NCBI RefSeq assembly: GCF_001512305.1
Contig: NZ_LNUT01000003.1
Coordinates: 318,223-374,008, forward strand
Length of the DNA: 55,786 nucleotides
Direction of reading: 5' to 3'
From: Arthrobacter sp. EPSL27
GTDB lineage: Bacteria; Actinomycetota; Actinomycetes; Actinomycetales; Micrococcaceae
Below the pieces are notes generated by a model that was not told where the DNA came from, ran no database searches, and saw nothing but the letters and a program-made list of their open reading frames with translations. A program made the translations under genes and the position numbers. This document shows, one piece after another, positions 8,654-17,588 of this stretch; positions within the stretch are counted from its first letter, which is position 1; every line of letters begins with the position of its first letter.

Positions 8654-11600
8654 ATGACTGCCGGAGGCTCCGCGGGGTTGGACGGACCCGCCTCGGATGC
8701 AATGTTGAAGCTGGGCCGATTCTTCACGAAATGGGACCAGACCGACGACGGCAGGGCGGTGTTCCGGGAAGGCGGCCGCAAGGGCGACATCTTCTACCGG
8801 GACCGCTGGAGCCACGACAAGGTGGTCCGCTCCACACACGGGGTGAACTGCACCGGCTCCTGCTCCTGGAAGGTGTACGTCAAGGACGGCATCATCACCT
8901 GGGAATCCCAACAGACCGACTACCCCTCGGTGGGTCCGGACAGCCCGGAATACGAACCCCGGGGCTGCCCGCGCGGGGCGGCCTTCTCCTGGTACACCTA
9001 TTCACCCACCCGGGTCCGGTTCCCGTACGTGCGCGGCGTCCTGGTCGAGATGTACCGGGAGGCGAAGGCCCGGCTGGGCGACCCGGTGCTGGCCTTCGCC
9101 GACGTCGCGGGGGACCCGGAGCGGCGCCGCCGCTACCAGCGGGCCCGCGGCAAGGGCGGGCTGGTCCGTGTCTCCTGGCAGGAGGCGATCGAGATCGCCG
9201 CCGCCGCGCACGTCAACACGATCAAGAACTACGGGCCGGACCGCTGTGCCGGTTTCTCGCCGATCCCGGCGATGTCCATGGTCTCGCACGCCGTCGGAAC
9301 CCGCTTCATGCAGCTGATCGGCGGGGTGATGACGTCCTTCTACGACTGGTACGCCGACCTTCCCGTGGCCAGCCCGCAGGTGTTCGGGGACCAGACCGAC
9401 GTCCCGGAATCCGGGGACTGGTGGGACGCCCGGTACCTCATGATGTGGGGCTCCAACGTCCCCGTCACCCGCACCCCGGACGCGCACTGGATGGCCGAGG
9501 TGCGGTACCGGGGAACCAAGGTGGTCACGGTCAGCCCGGACTACGCGGACAACACCAAATTCGCCGACGAGTGGCTCCCCGCGCAGGCCGGCACCGACGC
9601 CGCGCTGGCCATGGCCATGGGGCACGTCATGCTCAAGGAATTCTTCGTCGACCGCGAGGTGCCGTTCTTCACCGGCTACGTCCGCCAGTACACGGACCTG
9701 CCGTTCCTGGTCCGGCTGGAACGGCGCGACGACGGCTCGCTCACCCCGGCGAAGTTCCTCACCGCCAAGGACCTGCGCGCCGAAACCGGGGCGGAGGACG
9801 CGGCGTTCCGCACCGTCCTGTTCGACAAGGCGGCAGGCCGCCCGGTGGTCCCCAACGGTTCCCTGGGCTTCCGGTACTCCGGCAGCGGCGAGGGCAAATG
9901 GAACCTGGACCTCGAGGGGATCGACCCCGCACTGTCACTGCGCGAGGTGTCCGCGGAGAGCGCCGAGATCCTGCTGCCGTGCTTTGAGGACGCCGGCGGG
10001 GACGGCAGCGTGCTCCGGCGCGGCGTGCCGGTCCTGGACGTCGAGGGCCAGCTGGTCACCACCGTGTTCGACTTGATGCTGGCCCAGTACGGCGTGGGCC
10101 GCGACGGGCTCCCGGGGGAGTGGGCCGCCGGCTACGATGACGCCGCCACGCCCTACACCCCGGCCTGGCAGGAGGAAATCACCTCCGTCCCGGCCAAGGC
10201 CTGCATCCGGGTGGCGCGTGAATTCGCCCGCAACGCCGAGCAGTCCCAGGGCCGGTCCATGATCATTATGGGCGCCGGGATCTGCCAGTGGTTCCACGGG
10301 GACACCACGTACCGGGCGGTGCTGGCGCTGGTGATGCTGACCGGCTGCCTGGGCCGCAACGGCGGCGGCTGGGCGCACTATGTGGGCCAGGAAAAGACCC
10401 GGCCTGTCACCGGCTGGCTGTCGCTGGCCAACGCCCTGGACTGGTCCCGGCCGCCCCGGACCATGATCGGCACCGGCTACTGGTACATGCACACGGACCA
10501 GTGGCGGCAGGACGGCTACTCCGCCGATGCGCTGAAATCCCCGCTCTCCACCGGCAACCTGGACGGCATGCACACCGCGGACGCCCTCGCCCAGTCCGCC
10601 CGGCTCGGCTGGATGCCCTTCTACCCGCAGTTCGACCGCAACCCGCTGGACCTCGCCGACGAGGCGGAAGCCGCCGTCGCCGCCGGCACCGCGAAGGACA
10701 CCCCCGGCTACATCGCGGAGGCACTGAAGAACCGGACCCTGAACCCGGCGATCGAGGACGTCGACGCCCCGGAAAACTGGCCGCGGACTCTGGTGCTGTG
10801 GCGCTCCAACCTGTTCGGCTCATCGGCCAAGGGCAACGAGTACTTCCTGAGGAACCTGCTGGGCACCCACAACAACGTCCTCGGCGAGGACCACGCCGCG
10901 GGGCTCAAACCGCGGGACGTGAAGTGGCACGAGCGGGCGCCGGAAGGAAAGCTGGACCTGCTGGTCTCCGCGGACTTCCGGATGACGTCCACCACCCTGC
11001 TGTCCGACGTCGTGTTTCCGGCCGCCACCTGGTACGAGAAGCACGACCTGTCCTCCACCGACATGCACCCCTTTGTGCACGCCTTCACCCCGGCGATCGA
11101 CCCGCCGTGGGAGACCAAAACGGACTTCGAGATGTTCCACCTCCTCGCCCAGGAGGTCTCCCGGATGGCCAAGACCCACCTGGGGGTCCGCCGGGACCTG
11201 GTCAGCGTGCCGCTGCAGCACGACACCCCCGGGCAGCTGGCCCAGCCCGGCGGGACGGTGCGCGACTGGCGGGACACGTCCATTCCCGCGGTTCCGGGCC
11301 AGAACATGCCCGTCTTTTCCGTCGTGGAGCGGGACTACACCGCCATCGCGGACAAGCTGGCCGCCGTCGGGCCGCTGGCCGACAAACTCGGCTTCACCGT
11401 CAAGAACGTCACCTACAAACTGGCCGGAGCGCTGGACCGGCTGAGCCGCGCCAACGGGGTGATGCTGGGCGGCGCCGCGGACGGCCGGCCCGCGATCGAC
11501 ACCGACGCGAAAATGGCCGAGGCCATTCTGGCCTTCTCCGGCACCACCAACGGCGCGCTGTCCGTGCAGGGCTTCAAGGACCTGGAGGTCCGCACCGGGA

Positions 11601-12364
11601 GGAAGCTGGCCGACCTGTCCGAGGGGTCGGAGGAAAAGTTCATCACCTTCGCGCAGACCCAGGCCGCCCCGGTTCCCGTCATCACCTCGCCGGAATGGTC
11701 CGGGTCCGAGACCGGCGGCCGGCGCTACGCGCCCTTCACCATCAACATCGAGCGGCTGAAGCCCTTCCACACACTGACCGGGCGGATGCACTTCTTCCTC
11801 GACCACGACTGGATGCGGGACATCGGCGAGGCCCTGCCCATCTACCGGCCGCCGCTGGACATGCACCGGCTCTTCGGCGAACCCAAACTCGGCCGGGACG
11901 GGGCCATGGAGGTGGTGGTCCGCTACCTGACCCCGCACTCCAAATGGTCCATCCACTCCGAATACCAGGACAATCTGCTGATGCTCTCGCTCTCCCGCGG
12001 CGGCCCGACGGTCTGGATGAGCCCCGCCGACGCCGACGCCATCCAGGTCCGGGACAACGACTGGGTGGAGTGCACGAACATCAACGGCGTCCTGGTGGCA
12101 CGGGCGATTGTCAGCCACCGGATGCCGGCCGGCGTGGTCTACGTCCACCACGCGCAGGAACGCACCATCGACGTGCCCAAATCCGAGGCCACCGGCCGGC
12201 GCGGCGGCATCCACAACTCCGTGACCCGGCTGCTGGTCAAACCCTCGCACCTGATCGGCGGGTACGCGCAGCTGGCCTACGCATTCAACTACCTTGGCCC
12301 CACCGGAAACCAGCGCGACATGGTGGCCACCGTCCGGCGTCGTTCCCAGGAGGTGCAGTACTGA
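8654..12364 (+). CDS. narG: Respiratory nitrate reductase alpha subunit
   Basis: A 1236-residue molybdopterin (bis-MGD) subunit that reduces nitrate to nitrite on the cytoplasmic face of the membrane. The FS0 [4Fe-4S] ligands His62, Cys66, Cys70 and Cys105 match E. coli His49/Cys53/Cys57/Cys92 with a constant offset of 13. The Mo-ligand region SFYDWYADLP (E. coli Asp222) and WGSNVPVTRTPDAHW are intact. ATG 8654 was chosen over the TTG at 8645. It heads narGHJI-narK, its stop overlaps the narH start (TGATG), and a DosR-like box lies upstream. Full length with no damage. Confidence 0.97.
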   Translation: MTAGGSAGLDGPASDAMLKLGRFFTKWDQTDDGRAVFREGGRKGDIFYRDRWSHDKVVRSTHGVNCTGSCSWKVYVKDGIITWESQQTDYPSVGPDSPEYEPRGCPRGAAFSWYTYSPTRVRFPYVRGVLVEMYREAKARLGDPVLAFADVAGDPERRRRYQRARGKGGLVRVSWQEAIEIAAAAHVNTIKNYGPDRCAGFSPIPAMSMVSHAVGTRFMQLIGGVMTSFYDWYADLPVASPQVFGDQTDVPESGDWWDARYLMMWGSNVPVTRTPDAHWMAEVRYRGTKVVTVSPDYADNTKFADEWLPAQAGTDAALAMAMGHVMLKEFFVDREVPFFTGYVRQYTDLPFLVRLERRDDGSLTPAKFLTAKDLRAETGAEDAAFRTVLFDKAAGRPVVPNGSLGFRYSGSGEGKWNLDLEGIDPALSLREVSAESAEILLPCFEDAGGDGSVLRRGVPVLDVEGQLVTTVFDLMLAQYGVGRDGLPGEWAAGYDDAATPYTPAWQEEITSVPAKACIRVAREFARNAEQSQGRSMIIMGAGICQWFHGDTTYRAVLALVMLTGCLGRNGGGWAHYVGQEKTRPVTGWLSLANALDWSRPPRTMIGTGYWYMHTDQWRQDGYSADALKSPLSTGNLDGMHTADALAQSARLGWMPFYPQFDRNPLDLADEAEAAVAAGTAKDTPGYIAEALKNRTLNPAIEDVDAPENWPRTLVLWRSNLFGSSAKGNEYFLRNLLGTHNNVLGEDHAAGLKPRDVKWHERAPEGKLDLLVSADFRMTSTTLLSDVVFPAATWYEKHDLSSTDMHPFVHAFTPAIDPPWETKTDFEMFHLLAQEVSRMAKTHLGVRRDLVSVPLQHDTPGQLAQPGGTVRDWRDTSIPAVPGQNMPVFSVVERDYTAIADKLAAVGPLADKLGFTVKNVTYKLAGALDRLSRANGVMLGGAADGRPAIDTDAKMAEAILAFSGTTNGALSVQGFKDLEVRTGRKLADLSEGSEEKFITFAQTQAAPVPVITSPEWSGSETGGRRYAPFTINIERLKPFHTLTGRMHFFLDHDWMRDIGEALPIYRPPLDMHRLFGEPKLGRDGAMEVVVRYLTPHSKWSIHSEYQDNLLMLSLSRGGPTVWMSPADADAIQVRDNDWVECTNINGVLVARAIVSHRMPAGVVYVHHAQERTIDVPKSEATGRRGGIHNSVTRLLVKPSHLIGGYAQLAYAFNYLGPTGNQRDMVATVRRRSQEVQY

Positions 12365-14076
12365 TGCGAGTGATGGCTCAGATGGGCATGGTCATGAACC
12401 TGGACAAATGCATCGGCTGCCACACCTGTTCCGTGACCTGCAAGCAGGCCTGGACCAACCGTGCGGGCACCGAATATGTCTGGTTCAACAACGTGGAAAC
12501 CCGCCCCGGCCAGGGGTATCCGCGCCGCTACGAGGACCAGGAGAAGTGGCGGGGCGGCTGGGTGCTGAACAAGCGCGGAAAGCTGGTGCTCAAAGGCGGC
12601 GGCCGGGTCAGGAAGATGCTCGGGATCTTCGCCAGCCCGGTCCAGCCCGAGCTCAAGGACTACTACGAGCCGTGGACCTACGACTACAAAACCCTTGTGG
12701 ACGCGCCGCTGGGCGATGATTTCCCGGTGGCGCGGCCGAAGTCTCTGATCACGGGCGAGGACACGAAGATCACGTGGTCCGCGAACTGGGACGACGACCT
12801 GGGCGGTTCCGCCGAGCACGGCCACCTGGACCCGCTGGTGGAAAAGGTCCGGCGCGAGTCCGAGGACAAGATCAAGTTCGCCTACGAGCAGACCTTTATG
12901 TTCTACCTGCCGCGGATCTGCGAGCACTGCCTGAACCCGTCCTGCATGGCCTCCTGCCCCTCCGGGGCCATCTACAAGCGGGTGGAGGACGGGATTGTGC
13001 TGGTGGACCAGGACCGGTGCCGCGGCTGGCGGCAGTGCGTCACCGGCTGCCCCTACAAGAAGATCTACTTCAACCACAAGACCGGCAAGGCCGAGAAGTG
13101 CACGTTCTGCTACCCGCGGGTGGAGGTGGGGCTCCCGACGGTCTGCTCGGAGACGTGCGTGGGCCGGCTGCGGTACCTCGGACTGTTCCTGTACGACGCC
13201 GACGCCGTCACCGCGGCCGCGGCGGTCACCGACCCGCAGGAGCTCTACGACGCCCAGATGGACGTGCTGCTGGACCCGGCCGACCCCGCCGTGCAGGCCG
13301 AGGCGCGGGCGCAGGGCATCCCGGAGGACTGGATCGACGCCGCCCGGCGATCGCCGGTCTACGCCCTGGCCAAGGTCTACAAGGTGGCGCTGCCGCTGCA
13401 CCCCGAATACCGCACCATGCCCATGGTCTGGTACGTGCCGCCGCTGTCCCCGGTGGTGGACCTGCTGCGGGACCAAGGGCACGACGGCGAGGACGCCGGC
13501 AACCTGTTCGGCGCGATCGACGCGCTCCGCATCCCGGTGGAATACCTGGCCGAACTCTTCACCGCCGGGGACGCCGGCCGGGTCACGGCGGTGCTGCGGA
13601 AGCTTGCGGCGATGCGCTCCTTCATGCGCGGCATCAGCCTCGGCAACGACCCCGACGAGTCCATCCCCGAGGCGGTCGGGATGGACGGCCAGAGCATGTA
13701 CGAGATGTACCGGCTGATGGCGATCGCAAAATACGAGGAACGCTACGTCATCCCGAAGGCTCACGTGGAACAGGCCCACGACCTGGAGGAAATGGGCTGC
13801 TCCCTGGACTTCGACGGCGGGCCCGGCATGCAGGATTCCGCACCGTTCGGTGAGGCCAGCGGGAGGCCCGTCCCGGTGGCGGTGGAGACTTTCAACGCGC
13901 TGCGCGACCGGCAGACGTCCGGCTCCGCACCGGGGGAGGCCACCCTCCGCGGCCGGGTGAACCTGCTGAACTGGGACGGGACGGGGTCCCCTCCCGGGTT
14001 GTTCCCGGAGAAAGCGCTGTTTCCGGAGAAAGGGCCGGAACCGGACACCCTGGCGGCGGCGGAGGACCAGCCATGA
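12364..14076 (+). CDS. narH: Respiratory nitrate reductase beta subunit
   Basis: A 570-residue iron-sulfur electron-transfer subunit linking NarI haems to NarG. Four cysteine groups are visible: CIGCHTCSVTC near residue 16, CEHCLNPSCMASCP near 185, CRGWRQCVTGCP near 218 (Trp in place of the second Cys, as expected for the [3Fe-4S] cluster), and CTFC...CSETC near 245. It starts with the 1-nt overlap TGATG after narG and overlaps narJ by 4 nt. It is about 55 residues longer than E. coli NarH. The extra length is a C-terminal Pro/Gly/Glu-rich tail. Confidence 0.97.
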   Translation: MRVMAQMGMVMNLDKCIGCHTCSVTCKQAWTNRAGTEYVWFNNVETRPGQGYPRRYEDQEKWRGGWVLNKRGKLVLKGGGRVRKMLGIFASPVQPELKDYYEPWTYDYKTLVDAPLGDDFPVARPKSLITGEDTKITWSANWDDDLGGSAEHGHLDPLVEKVRRESEDKIKFAYEQTFMFYLPRICEHCLNPSCMASCPSGAIYKRVEDGIVLVDQDRCRGWRQCVTGCPYKKIYFNHKTGKAEKCTFCYPRVEVGLPTVCSETCVGRLRYLGLFLYDADAVTAAAAVTDPQELYDAQMDVLLDPADPAVQAEARAQGIPEDWIDAARRSPVYALAKVYKVALPLHPEYRTMPMVWYVPPLSPVVDLLRDQGHDGEDAGNLFGAIDALRIPVEYLAELFTAGDAGRVTAVLRKLAAMRSFMRGISLGNDPDESIPEAVGMDGQSMYEMYRLMAIAKYEERYVIPKAHVEQAHDLEEMGCSLDFDGGPGMQDSAPFGEASGRPVPVAVETFNALRDRQTSGSAPGEATLRGRVNLLNWDGTGSPPGLFPEKALFPEKGPEPDTLAAAEDQP

Positions 14077-14693
14077 GCCGCCGCGAACAGGTGGTGTACC
14101 TCGCCGCCGCGTGGTGCCTGTCCTACCCGGACGAAGACCTGCTGGGCAGGGTGCCGCTGATGCGGTCCGCGCTCGCGGAGTTCCCCCACGCCGCCGCCGA
14201 CTTCGAGGAGGTGCTGGACGCGTTGGAGACTAAGCCGCTGATGGACAGCCAGGCCGGCTACGTGCGCGAGTTCGACCTCGGCAAGCGCCACGCCCTGCAC
14301 CTGTCCTACTGGACCGACGGGGACACCCGGCGCCGCGGCGAAGTCCTGGGCAACTTCAAGAAGACCTACCGGCAAAGCGACGCCCTGGTGGACACCCGCG
14401 GGGAGCTGCCGGACTACCTGCCCATGGTGCTGGAATTTGCCGCCCTGGTGGACCTTGCCGCCGGCCGCGGGCTGCTGGCCAGTTTCCGGGCCAGCCTGGA
14501 GATGCTCCGTTTCGGACTGCTCCGGGACAAACTTCCGCACGCCAAAATCCTGCAGGCCGTCTGCGCCACCCTGCCGGGGAAATCGCCCGCGGACGAGCAG
14601 GCCGTGATGCGGATGGCCGGCTACGGCCCGCCCACCGAAGCGGTGGGCCTGGACCCCTACGACCCCCGGCTGCTGCCGGTGCAGGGGGCATGA
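14073..14693 (+). CDS. narJ: Nitrate reductase molybdenum cofactor assembly chaperone
   Basis: A 206-residue NarJ/TorD-like chaperone, needed for insertion of the molybdenum cofactor into NarG and for membrane attachment of NarGH, and not part of the final enzyme. It is all-helical with the family blocks LAAAWCLSYPDEDLL at the N-terminus, YVREFDLGKRHALHLSYWTDGDTRRRG around residue 70, and ELPDYLPMVLEFA around 110. ATGA overlap with narH and a 4-nt overlap with narI place it in one polycistron. Confidence 0.95.
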   Translation: MSRREQVVYLAAAWCLSYPDEDLLGRVPLMRSALAEFPHAAADFEEVLDALETKPLMDSQAGYVREFDLGKRHALHLSYWTDGDTRRRGEVLGNFKKTYRQSDALVDTRGELPDYLPMVLEFAALVDLAAGRGLLASFRASLEMLRFGLLRDKLPHAKILQAVCATLPGKSPADEQAVMRMAGYGPPTEAVGLDPYDPRLLPVQGA

Positions 14694-15529
14694 CCATGCC
14701 GGCCTTCGCAGCAGAGCCCGGAGCCGCCGTCGAGCTCAGCGCCCTGGACATCGTGCTCTGGGGCGTGCTGCCCTACGTCATGGTGGTGGTGCTGGTGGGC
14801 GGCCTGGTCTGGCGCTACAAATACGACCAGTTCGGCTGGACCACCCGCTCCTCCCAGCTGTACGAATCCCGGCTGCTCAGGATCGCCTCGCCCTTGTTCC
14901 ACTTTGGGCTGCTCGCCGTGATCGCGGGCCACTTCTTCGGCCTGGTCATTCCGATGGCCTGGACCCAGGCGGTGGGAATGAGCCAGGACTTCTACCATTT
15001 CAACGCCCTCTTCGTCGGCGGCATTGCCGGGATCGGCACCCTGGGCGGGATCATCCTGCTGATCTACCGCCGCCGCACCACCGGCCCGGTCTTTATGGCC
15101 ACCACCGGCAATGACAAGACCATGTACGTGGTGCTGACCGGGGCGATTGTGCTCGGGTTGTGGACCACCCTGGCGAGTGTGTTCGAAGGCGAACACGGGC
15201 ACAATTACCGCGAAACCGTGGCGCCGTGGTTCCGCTCCCTGTTCATCTTCCAGCCCGACCTCGCCGCCATGGCAGCCGCGCCGTTCTCCTTCCACCTGCA
15301 CACGCTGGTGGGCATGGCACTCTTCGTGATCTGGCCCTTCACCCGGCTGGTCCATGCCTTCACCGCGCCGCTGCATTACCTGTTCCGCCCCTACATCGTT
15401 TACCGCTCCCGGGACCGGGACCGCGCGGGCGGCAGGCCCGGCGCCCCTGCCGGCCGCGCGTCGAACGTCCCTGCCCGCCGCGGCTGGTCCGCCGTCGGGA
15501 CCCGCGACCGGGACACCCGGAACCGCTGA
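14690..15529 (+). CDS. narI: Respiratory nitrate reductase gamma subunit
   Basis: A 279-residue membrane cytochrome b that takes electrons from menaquinol and passes them to NarH. There are five transmembrane segments. The haem-ligand histidines occur in HFGLLAVIAGHFFG (helix 2) and in FHLHTLVGMALF / RLVHAF (helix 5). An N-terminal stretch MTMPAFAAEPG precedes the first helix, and ATG 14696 is an alternative start. The C-terminal tail (residues 245-279) is Arg/Gly-rich and longer than in E. coli. It is the last of the four Nar genes, 51 nt before narK. Confidence 0.95.
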   Translation: MTMPAFAAEPGAAVELSALDIVLWGVLPYVMVVVLVGGLVWRYKYDQFGWTTRSSQLYESRLLRIASPLFHFGLLAVIAGHFFGLVIPMAWTQAVGMSQDFYHFNALFVGGIAGIGTLGGIILLIYRRRTTGPVFMATTGNDKTMYVVLTGAIVLGLWTTLASVFEGEHGHNYRETVAPWFRSLFIFQPDLAAMAAAPFSFHLHTLVGMALFVIWPFTRLVHAFTAPLHYLFRPYIVYRSRDRDRAGGRPGAPAGRASNVPARRGWSAVGTRDRDTRNR

Positions 15530-15580
15530 GCGACACTGCGACCGCTCTGTCGAGCCGACGCCGAACCGAGAGGAAGACCA

Positions 15581-16801
15581 GTGGCCGGATCCGAGCCCGT
15601 TCGTTCAACCGCCCCCGCCGGGCGGACGCTCAACCTGGTGCTCGCCACCTCGGCCTCGGTGGCCGGGTTCTGGGCCTGGAACTCGGTGGCCACCCTTGGC
15701 GCCTTCTATACGCAGAACCTCGAGCTGACGCCGGCCGCCACCGGGGTGCTGGTGGCGATGCCGGTGTTCGTCGGGTCGCTGGGCCGGATCGTGGTGGGCG
15801 CCTTGACCGACAAACATGGCGGCCGGGCGATGTTCACTTTCGTGCTGCTGGCATCCATCCTGCCGATCCTGCTCGTGGCGGTCGGCGGGCTGCTGAGTTC
15901 CTTCGCCCTCGTGCTGGGTGCGGGGCTGCTGCTGGGCGTCGCCGGAACGGTCTTCGCCGTCGGGATCCCCTTTGTCAGCGCCTGGTACGAGCCGTCACGG
16001 CGCGGTTTCGCCACCGGCGTCTTCGGCGCCGGTATGGGCGGGACCGCGCTGGCGGCCTTCCTGAATCCCCGGCTGGTGGCCGGGATCGGCTACTTCCCGA
16101 CGCACCTGCTGATCGCCGGGATACTCGCTGTCATGGCGCCGCTGGTCTGGTTCCTGATGAAGGAGGCCCCTGGCTGGACCCGCAACAAGCAGCCGGTCCT
16201 GCCCAAGCTGCTGGACGCCGCCAAGACGCCCGTCACCTGGAAAATGTGCTTCCTGTACGCCGTGGTCTTCGGCGGGTTCGTCTCCTTCGCGACCTACCTG
16301 CCCACCTACCTCCGCGACGTCTACACCTTCGATCCGAGCGGCGCCGGGGCGCGCACCGCCGGTTTCGCGCTGGCCGCCGTGCTGGCACGGCCCCTGGGCG
16401 GAGTGCTGGCGGACAAGTTCGGGCCCAAGCCGATCGTCATCGCCTCGCTGGCCGGCGTCGCCGTCCTGGCCTGGGTGGTGAACCTGCAGCCCGACGGCGA
16501 AGTCCCCGCCGGCCTGACGTTCGTCACCATGGCAGCGGCGCTGGGCCTCGGGACGGGCGGCGTGTTCGCGTGGGTGGGAGTGCTCGCCCCGCCAGGGAAA
16601 GTCGGCAGCATCAGCGGAGTGGTCAGCGCGGCCGGCGGCCTGGGCGGCTACTTCCCGCCGCTGATCATGGGAGCGACCTACGACGCCGCGTCGCGCAGCT
16701 ACTCGATCGGGCTGCTGCTGCTGGTGGTCACGGCGCTGGCCGCGCTGGCCTTCACCATCTTCGCCGTCCCGGGCAGGACAAAGGCGAAGGTCACGGCATG
16801 A
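15581..16801 (+). CDS. narK: NarK-family nitrate/nitrite MFS transporter
   Basis: A 406-residue MFS protein with 12 membrane segments, starting at GTG 15581 with AGGAAG 4 nt upstream. It carries both nitrate signature regions of the NarK family: GAGMGGTALAAFLNPR in helix 5, and GTGGVFAWVG followed by SGVVSAAGGLGGYFPPL in helix 11. It imports nitrate and/or exports nitrite for the NarGHI enzyme encoded upstream. The last 4 nt overlap the next gene, which suggests that the lipoprotein is made from the same message. Confidence 0.93.
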   Translation: MAGSEPVRSTAPAGRTLNLVLATSASVAGFWAWNSVATLGAFYTQNLELTPAATGVLVAMPVFVGSLGRIVVGALTDKHGGRAMFTFVLLASILPILLVAVGGLLSSFALVLGAGLLLGVAGTVFAVGIPFVSAWYEPSRRGFATGVFGAGMGGTALAAFLNPRLVAGIGYFPTHLLIAGILAVMAPLVWFLMKEAPGWTRNKQPVLPKLLDAAKTPVTWKMCFLYAVVFGGFVSFATYLPTYLRDVYTFDPSGAGARTAGFALAAVLARPLGGVLADKFGPKPIVIASLAGVAVLAWVVNLQPDGEVPAGLTFVTMAAALGLGTGGVFAWVGVLAPPGKVGSISGVVSAAGGLGGYFPPLIMGATYDAASRSYSIGLLLLVVTALAALAFTIFAVPGRTKAKVTA

Positions 16802-17559
16802 CGGCCGGGGCCTCCGCCGTACCGGGCGCGATGCTCTCGCTCTTACTGCTGGGGGCCTGCTCCTGCGGTGCGCCGGCCGGGCCGGCACCCTCGTCCAGCC
16901 CCGGCTCTCCGGCCGCTGCAACGAGCGGAACGCCGACGGCGGCGCCTTCGACGTCGTCCGCGCCACCCAGCCCGGCCGGGGGCCCCGCAAGCAGCCCCCC
17001 GGCGTCGGAGAACTGGACCACGTACACCACGGCGGCCGGCGACCTGACGTTCGATCTTCCGTCCACCTGGCGGGTCCGCGACCCGGCAGGGGAACTGGCC
17101 GAAGGCGGCGGTGCGTTCGCGGAGGTGACCACCGGGGACGGCCGGCTTATGGCGACGCTCCGCACCAACATGGCAACGGGTTCCACGTGCATCGAAAAGT
17201 ACCCCTACGCCGTGCTGGATTCACAGGAGATGCCGCAGTTGGCGCAGCCCGGGTGGGTGCCGCGGTACATGTTCGAAACCCGCGGCAACGCCATTGCTCC
17301 CGGGCCGCCGGACACCCCGGCGGCGGCCTACGGCATTACGGCATTACCCCTGCCAGAAGGGGATTCAACCTGCTACATGTTCCACTTCTTCCTGTGGCCG
17401 CCCAACTCCGCCATGTTCGGGGCGTTCTACGACCCGGAAAACAATCTCACGCCTGGTGACCCGTCACTGCCGTACCTGGAGAAAGCGCGGTTGTACGCCG
17501 GCACCGCCGAGTACAGTGCCATCAAGCGGATGATTACATCGCTGCGGCCGGCGGGCTAG
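16798..17559 (+). CDS. Putative lipoprotein coupled to narK
   Basis: A 253-residue protein with a lipobox LLGA-Cys21 after a hydrophobic leader (MLSLLLLGAC). The n-region lacks a positive charge, which is unusual, and a shorter start at ATG 16831 is possible. Residues 25-75 are a Ser/Pro/Ala/Thr linker typical of exported actinobacterial proteins. The rest (from WTTYTTAAGDLTFDLPSTWRV) looks like a beta-rich extracellular domain with a Cys-containing segment (TGSTCIEKYPYA, DSTCYMFHFFLW). Function unknown. The 4-nt overlap with narK places it in the nitrate operon, probably at the outer membrane face. Confidence 0.75.
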   Translation: MTAGASAVPGAMLSLLLLGACSCGAPAGPAPSSSPGSPAAATSGTPTAAPSTSSAPPSPAGGPASSPPASENWTTYTTAAGDLTFDLPSTWRVRDPAGELAEGGGAFAEVTTGDGRLMATLRTNMATGSTCIEKYPYAVLDSQEMPQLAQPGWVPRYMFETRGNAIAPGPPDTPAAAYGITALPLPEGDSTCYMFHFFLWPPNSAMFGAFYDPENNLTPGDPSLPYLEKARLYAGTAEYSAIKRMITSLRPAG

Positions 17560-17588
17560 CGGAGAGCTGTTGGTCCGGGCGGGCACCG

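Noticed and set aside
10288..12363. In-frame extension upstream of narH
   Set aside because: It is out of frame with narG, Arg/Pro-rich, and narH starts naturally at the TGATG overlap.
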